This document shows, piece by piece, positions 32,442-33,840 of a DNA stretch of 33,840 nucleotides. Both the position numbers and the translations under genes were made by a program. How positions within the stretch are numbered: the first letter of the stretch is position 1; each line of letters starts with the position of its first letter. The notes under the pieces were generated by a model. It was not told the DNA's origin. It made no database searches and was given only the letters and a program-made list of their open reading frames with translations. Source of the DNA: Verrucomicrobiota bacterium (lineage in GTDB: Bacteria > Verrucomicrobiota > Verrucomicrobiia > JAWXBN01); NCBI GenBank assembly GCA_034440155.1, contig JAWXBN010000022.1, positions 1-33,840 of the forward strand, written 5' to 3'.

Positions 32442-33287
32442 ATGACCGACCCACTCACACTTCGTTTATCAGGAGAGGTATTAGCTTATGCCCGTGGGGT
32501 GAGCCATGAGCTTTATGGAAAGGATCTTTCCGGATTTGTACTCGATACATTTCCTTATGTGGATGACATGTTCCATGGAAAAGGGAAACGTTTCCAGCCG
32601 ATCGACCTGAAGTTCCACGATCTGGAGCACACCTTACGGGCCGCTTCCTCGATGATCACTGTCATGAGGGGAATCAACCTGAATCATTCAGTCAAAAACA
32701 TGATTCCCCATGGGCTTTTTGAGGTTGGGGTCGTGGCCGTTCTTTTCCATGACTCGGGTTATCTACGGCCATGGGGTAAGAAGGAAGGGTCGGGAGCTGT
32801 TTATACGAGTATCCACGTCGAGCGCAGTTGTAGAATCATATCGGATTATTTCCGAGAAATCGGGGTGTCTCACAAGGACCAGTGTGCAGCCAGTAATATG
32901 ATCCTTTGTACGGGATTAAACCTCGATACAGGCATTATTCCTTTCCAGTCTGAACAAGAAAAAATGGCCGGGTTTGCCCTGGGCACGGGTGACTTGCTCG
33001 GGCAAATGTCCGATCCGGAGTACATCCGCAAATTGCCCTTCCTTTATGATGAATTCCACGAGGCCCACGAGTTTGACCCGGATGACGATATCACCCCTTC
33101 ATTTGTCAGTGCCCATCATCTCATTATAAATACACCGAAATTTCACCGGGAATATGTATTAAAGATTCTGGATACCCAACTCGGTGGGGTGAGCCGTTAT
33201 CTTCATGAGCCCTATTCAGAGGGAGTGAACGCTTATTTGGTGGCGATTGAGGGGAATGTTTCCCAAATTGAACGCACATTGATGTAG
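32442..33287 (+). CDS. HD-domain protein, predicted metal-dependent phosphohydrolase
   Basis: This 281-residue protein has an HD superfamily metal-site pattern: His in DLKFHDLEHTLRAA (about 55-68), the HD pair in VAVLFHDSGYLRPWG (about 97-111), a further His in SIHVERSCRII, and a downstream Asp in GTGDLLGQMSDPEY. HD proteins hydrolyse phosphate esters or phosphodiesters, including nucleotides and cyclic dinucleotides. The canonical HD-GYP extension is not seen. The last third (TPSFVSAHHLIINTPKF) is not recognisable. It follows the aminotransferase by 23 bp and is probably cotranscribed. An exact dispersed 9-mer at 33028 reads RKLP. Confidence 0.72.
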   Translation: MTDPLTLRLSGEVLAYARGVSHELYGKDLSGFVLDTFPYVDDMFHGKGKRFQPIDLKFHDLEHTLRAASSMITVMRGINLNHSVKNMIPHGLFEVGVVAVLFHDSGYLRPWGKKEGSGAVYTSIHVERSCRIISDYFREIGVSHKDQCAASNMILCTGLNLDTGIIPFQSEQEKMAGFALGTGDLLGQMSDPEYIRKLPFLYDEFHEAHEFDPDDDITPSFVSAHHLIINTPKFHREYVLKILDTQLGGVSRYLHEPYSEGVNAYLVAIEGNVSQIERTLM

Positions 33288-33343
33288 GCTTCAGTGTCTG
33301 GATGTGACATATCGTTTGAGTTTTAAGGGACTTCCGGCATCTT

Positions 33344-33840
33344 ATGTATATGGCAAAAAATTATTACCGCCGGGATATCCTCAAAATTAGTCTTTTGGCT
33401 GGAGTGGCTGCCGGACTCAAGGTGTATTCACTTGATGCCCAGACTCCTGCGGCAAAAAGAGACATTTCCCCCGACATCTATCTACAAAAATATCCCTTTA
33501 TCCTGCCTCCATTAGGTTATGATTTTAATGCCCTTGAACCCTTTATCGATGCGCGGACCATGCAGATTCATTATGAGAAACATCATGGTGCCTATGTGAA
33601 AAACCTCAATGAGGCCATCGCTTCGGACCCCGTTTTGCAGAAATTAACTCTCGGCGCGCTTCTGGCTGATCTCGATCAGGTGCCTGAACCCATTCGGGCC
33701 AAGTGCCGTAATAATGGAGGAGGCCATCTGAACCATTCACTTTTTTGGCCATCCATGAAAAAGGGTATTAAATGGAATGATCAAAGTGCTTTTGCTCAAA
33801 AAGCTGTCGAGTCATTTGGTTCCAAGGAGGCATTCTTGAA
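33344..33840 (+). CDS. Fe/Mn superoxide dismutase with Tat-type signal (5' part; runs off the window)
   Basis: The frame opens at ATG 33344 and is still open at the window end (about 165 residues seen). The N-terminus has a twin-arginine pattern, YYRRDILKISLLAGVAAGL, followed by DAQTP, so export by Tat is predicted. The mature part matches Fe/Mn superoxide dismutase: LPPLGYDFNALEPFIDARTM, then the first metal His in QIHYEKHHGAYVKNLN and the second in GGHLNHSLFWPSM. The remaining Asp and His ligands would be past the window. AAGGGA at 33325-33330 is a plausible ribosome site. An exported SOD would detoxify superoxide in the periplasm. Confidence 0.92.
   Translation, partial: MYMAKNYYRRDILKISLLAGVAAGLKVYSLDAQTPAAKRDISPDIYLQKYPFILPPLGYDFNALEPFIDARTMQIHYEKHHGAYVKNLNEAIASDPVLQKLTLGALLADLDQVPEPIRAKCRNNGGGHLNHSLFWPSMKKGIKWNDQSAFAQKAVESFGSKEAFL

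Larger units (their letters stand above)
4554..33036. repeat. Dispersed 9-mer GCAAATTGC / GCAATTTGC, 21 exact copies
   Basis: GCAATTTGC starts at 4554, 13258, 16120, 18745, 22378, 27737, 28465, 28675, 28756, 28988, 29396 and 30732. Its reverse complement GCAAATTGC starts at 7239, 7810, 16022, 17853, 18652, 26334, 28234, 30025 and 33028. All copies are inside genes. Written as GCAAATTGC, the next two bases are most often GC. In the coding strand the word is read in five ways: KL six times, QIA five, QFA four, NL four and ANC twice, so it is kept at the DNA level. Counting was by eye and may miss copies. Confidence 0.85.

Noticed and set aside
4554-33036. GCAAATTGC as a Chi-like or KOPS-like polar motif
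   Set aside because: Copies are split 12 to 9 between orientations and both orientations occur close together (16022/16120, 18652/18745), which does not fit a polar signal; a full-genome skew test would settle it.

Overview
The window is a gene-dense chromosomal stretch of a Gram-negative bacterium, most likely a member of the PVC group (Verrucomicrobiota or a close relative). That placement is inferred from gene content: ExbB/ExbD genes linked to a DUF4159 protein, a secreted FG-GAP protein, a plant/cyanobacteria-like GlgC, lutABC, FolE2, and a GntR/LacI-type regulator beside an unassigned glycosidase-like gene. Base composition is near 48 % GC by eye. There is no rRNA, prophage, IS element or CRISPR array. 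The one tRNA is tRNA-Arg(CCU).

Layout. 102-923 is folE2 (folate/queuosine precursor). 936-7052 (minus) is a probable six-gene envelope operon: TPR lipoprotein-like protein, ExbB, two ExbD proteins, a TonB-like/DUF4159 protein, and a secreted FG-GAP protein. 7130-8407 (minus) holds trmL and truA. 8582-9229 is a membrane-anchored TPR protein. 9510-10733 (minus) holds a small tyrosine phosphatase, a YkgJ-type cysteine cluster protein and a cyclophilin. 11011-13876 is lutABC. 13919-15028 (minus) is a PAS-only sensor. 15297-18766 is a divergent pair, a glycosidase-like protein and its probable regulator. 18767-19422 is a gene-poor stretch ending in the tRNA. 19639-23855 holds an SDR reductase, glgC and nadE. 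24049-28281 holds an FKBP, a decayed DinJ/YafQ locus, hemL, vapBC and a LOG protein. 28313-31033 (minus) holds a DUF429 protein, galK and an OmpA-like protein. 31219 to the end holds an aminotransferase, an HD-domain protein and the start of a Tat-exported superoxide dismutase.

The most striking signal is not a gene. The 9-mer GCAAATTGC (reverse complement GCAATTTGC) occurs 21 times by manual count, against about 0.26 expected for a random 33.8-kb sequence. All 21 copies lie inside genes, in both orientations, and encode unrelated peptides in five different frame/orientation combinations. The often extended form is GCAAATTGCGC. Density is about one per 1.6 kb, with six exact copies in about 1.2 kb at 28234-29404. 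The density, the lack of strand polarity and the frame independence resemble DNA uptake sequences of naturally competent bacteria, so a previously undescribed uptake or chromosome-maintenance word is the leading idea. Both toxin-antitoxin islands lack the word.

Secondary points: the yafQ-like toxin gene has a readable one-base frameshift; two copies of a 43-44-bp hairpin repeat flank that locus; vapBC is wedged between hemL and a LOG gene with a 4-bp overlap; ExbB carries a C-terminal zinc ribbon; a TonB-like N-terminus is joined to DUF4159; and an unassigned glycosidase-like gene shares a promoter region with its presumed regulator.
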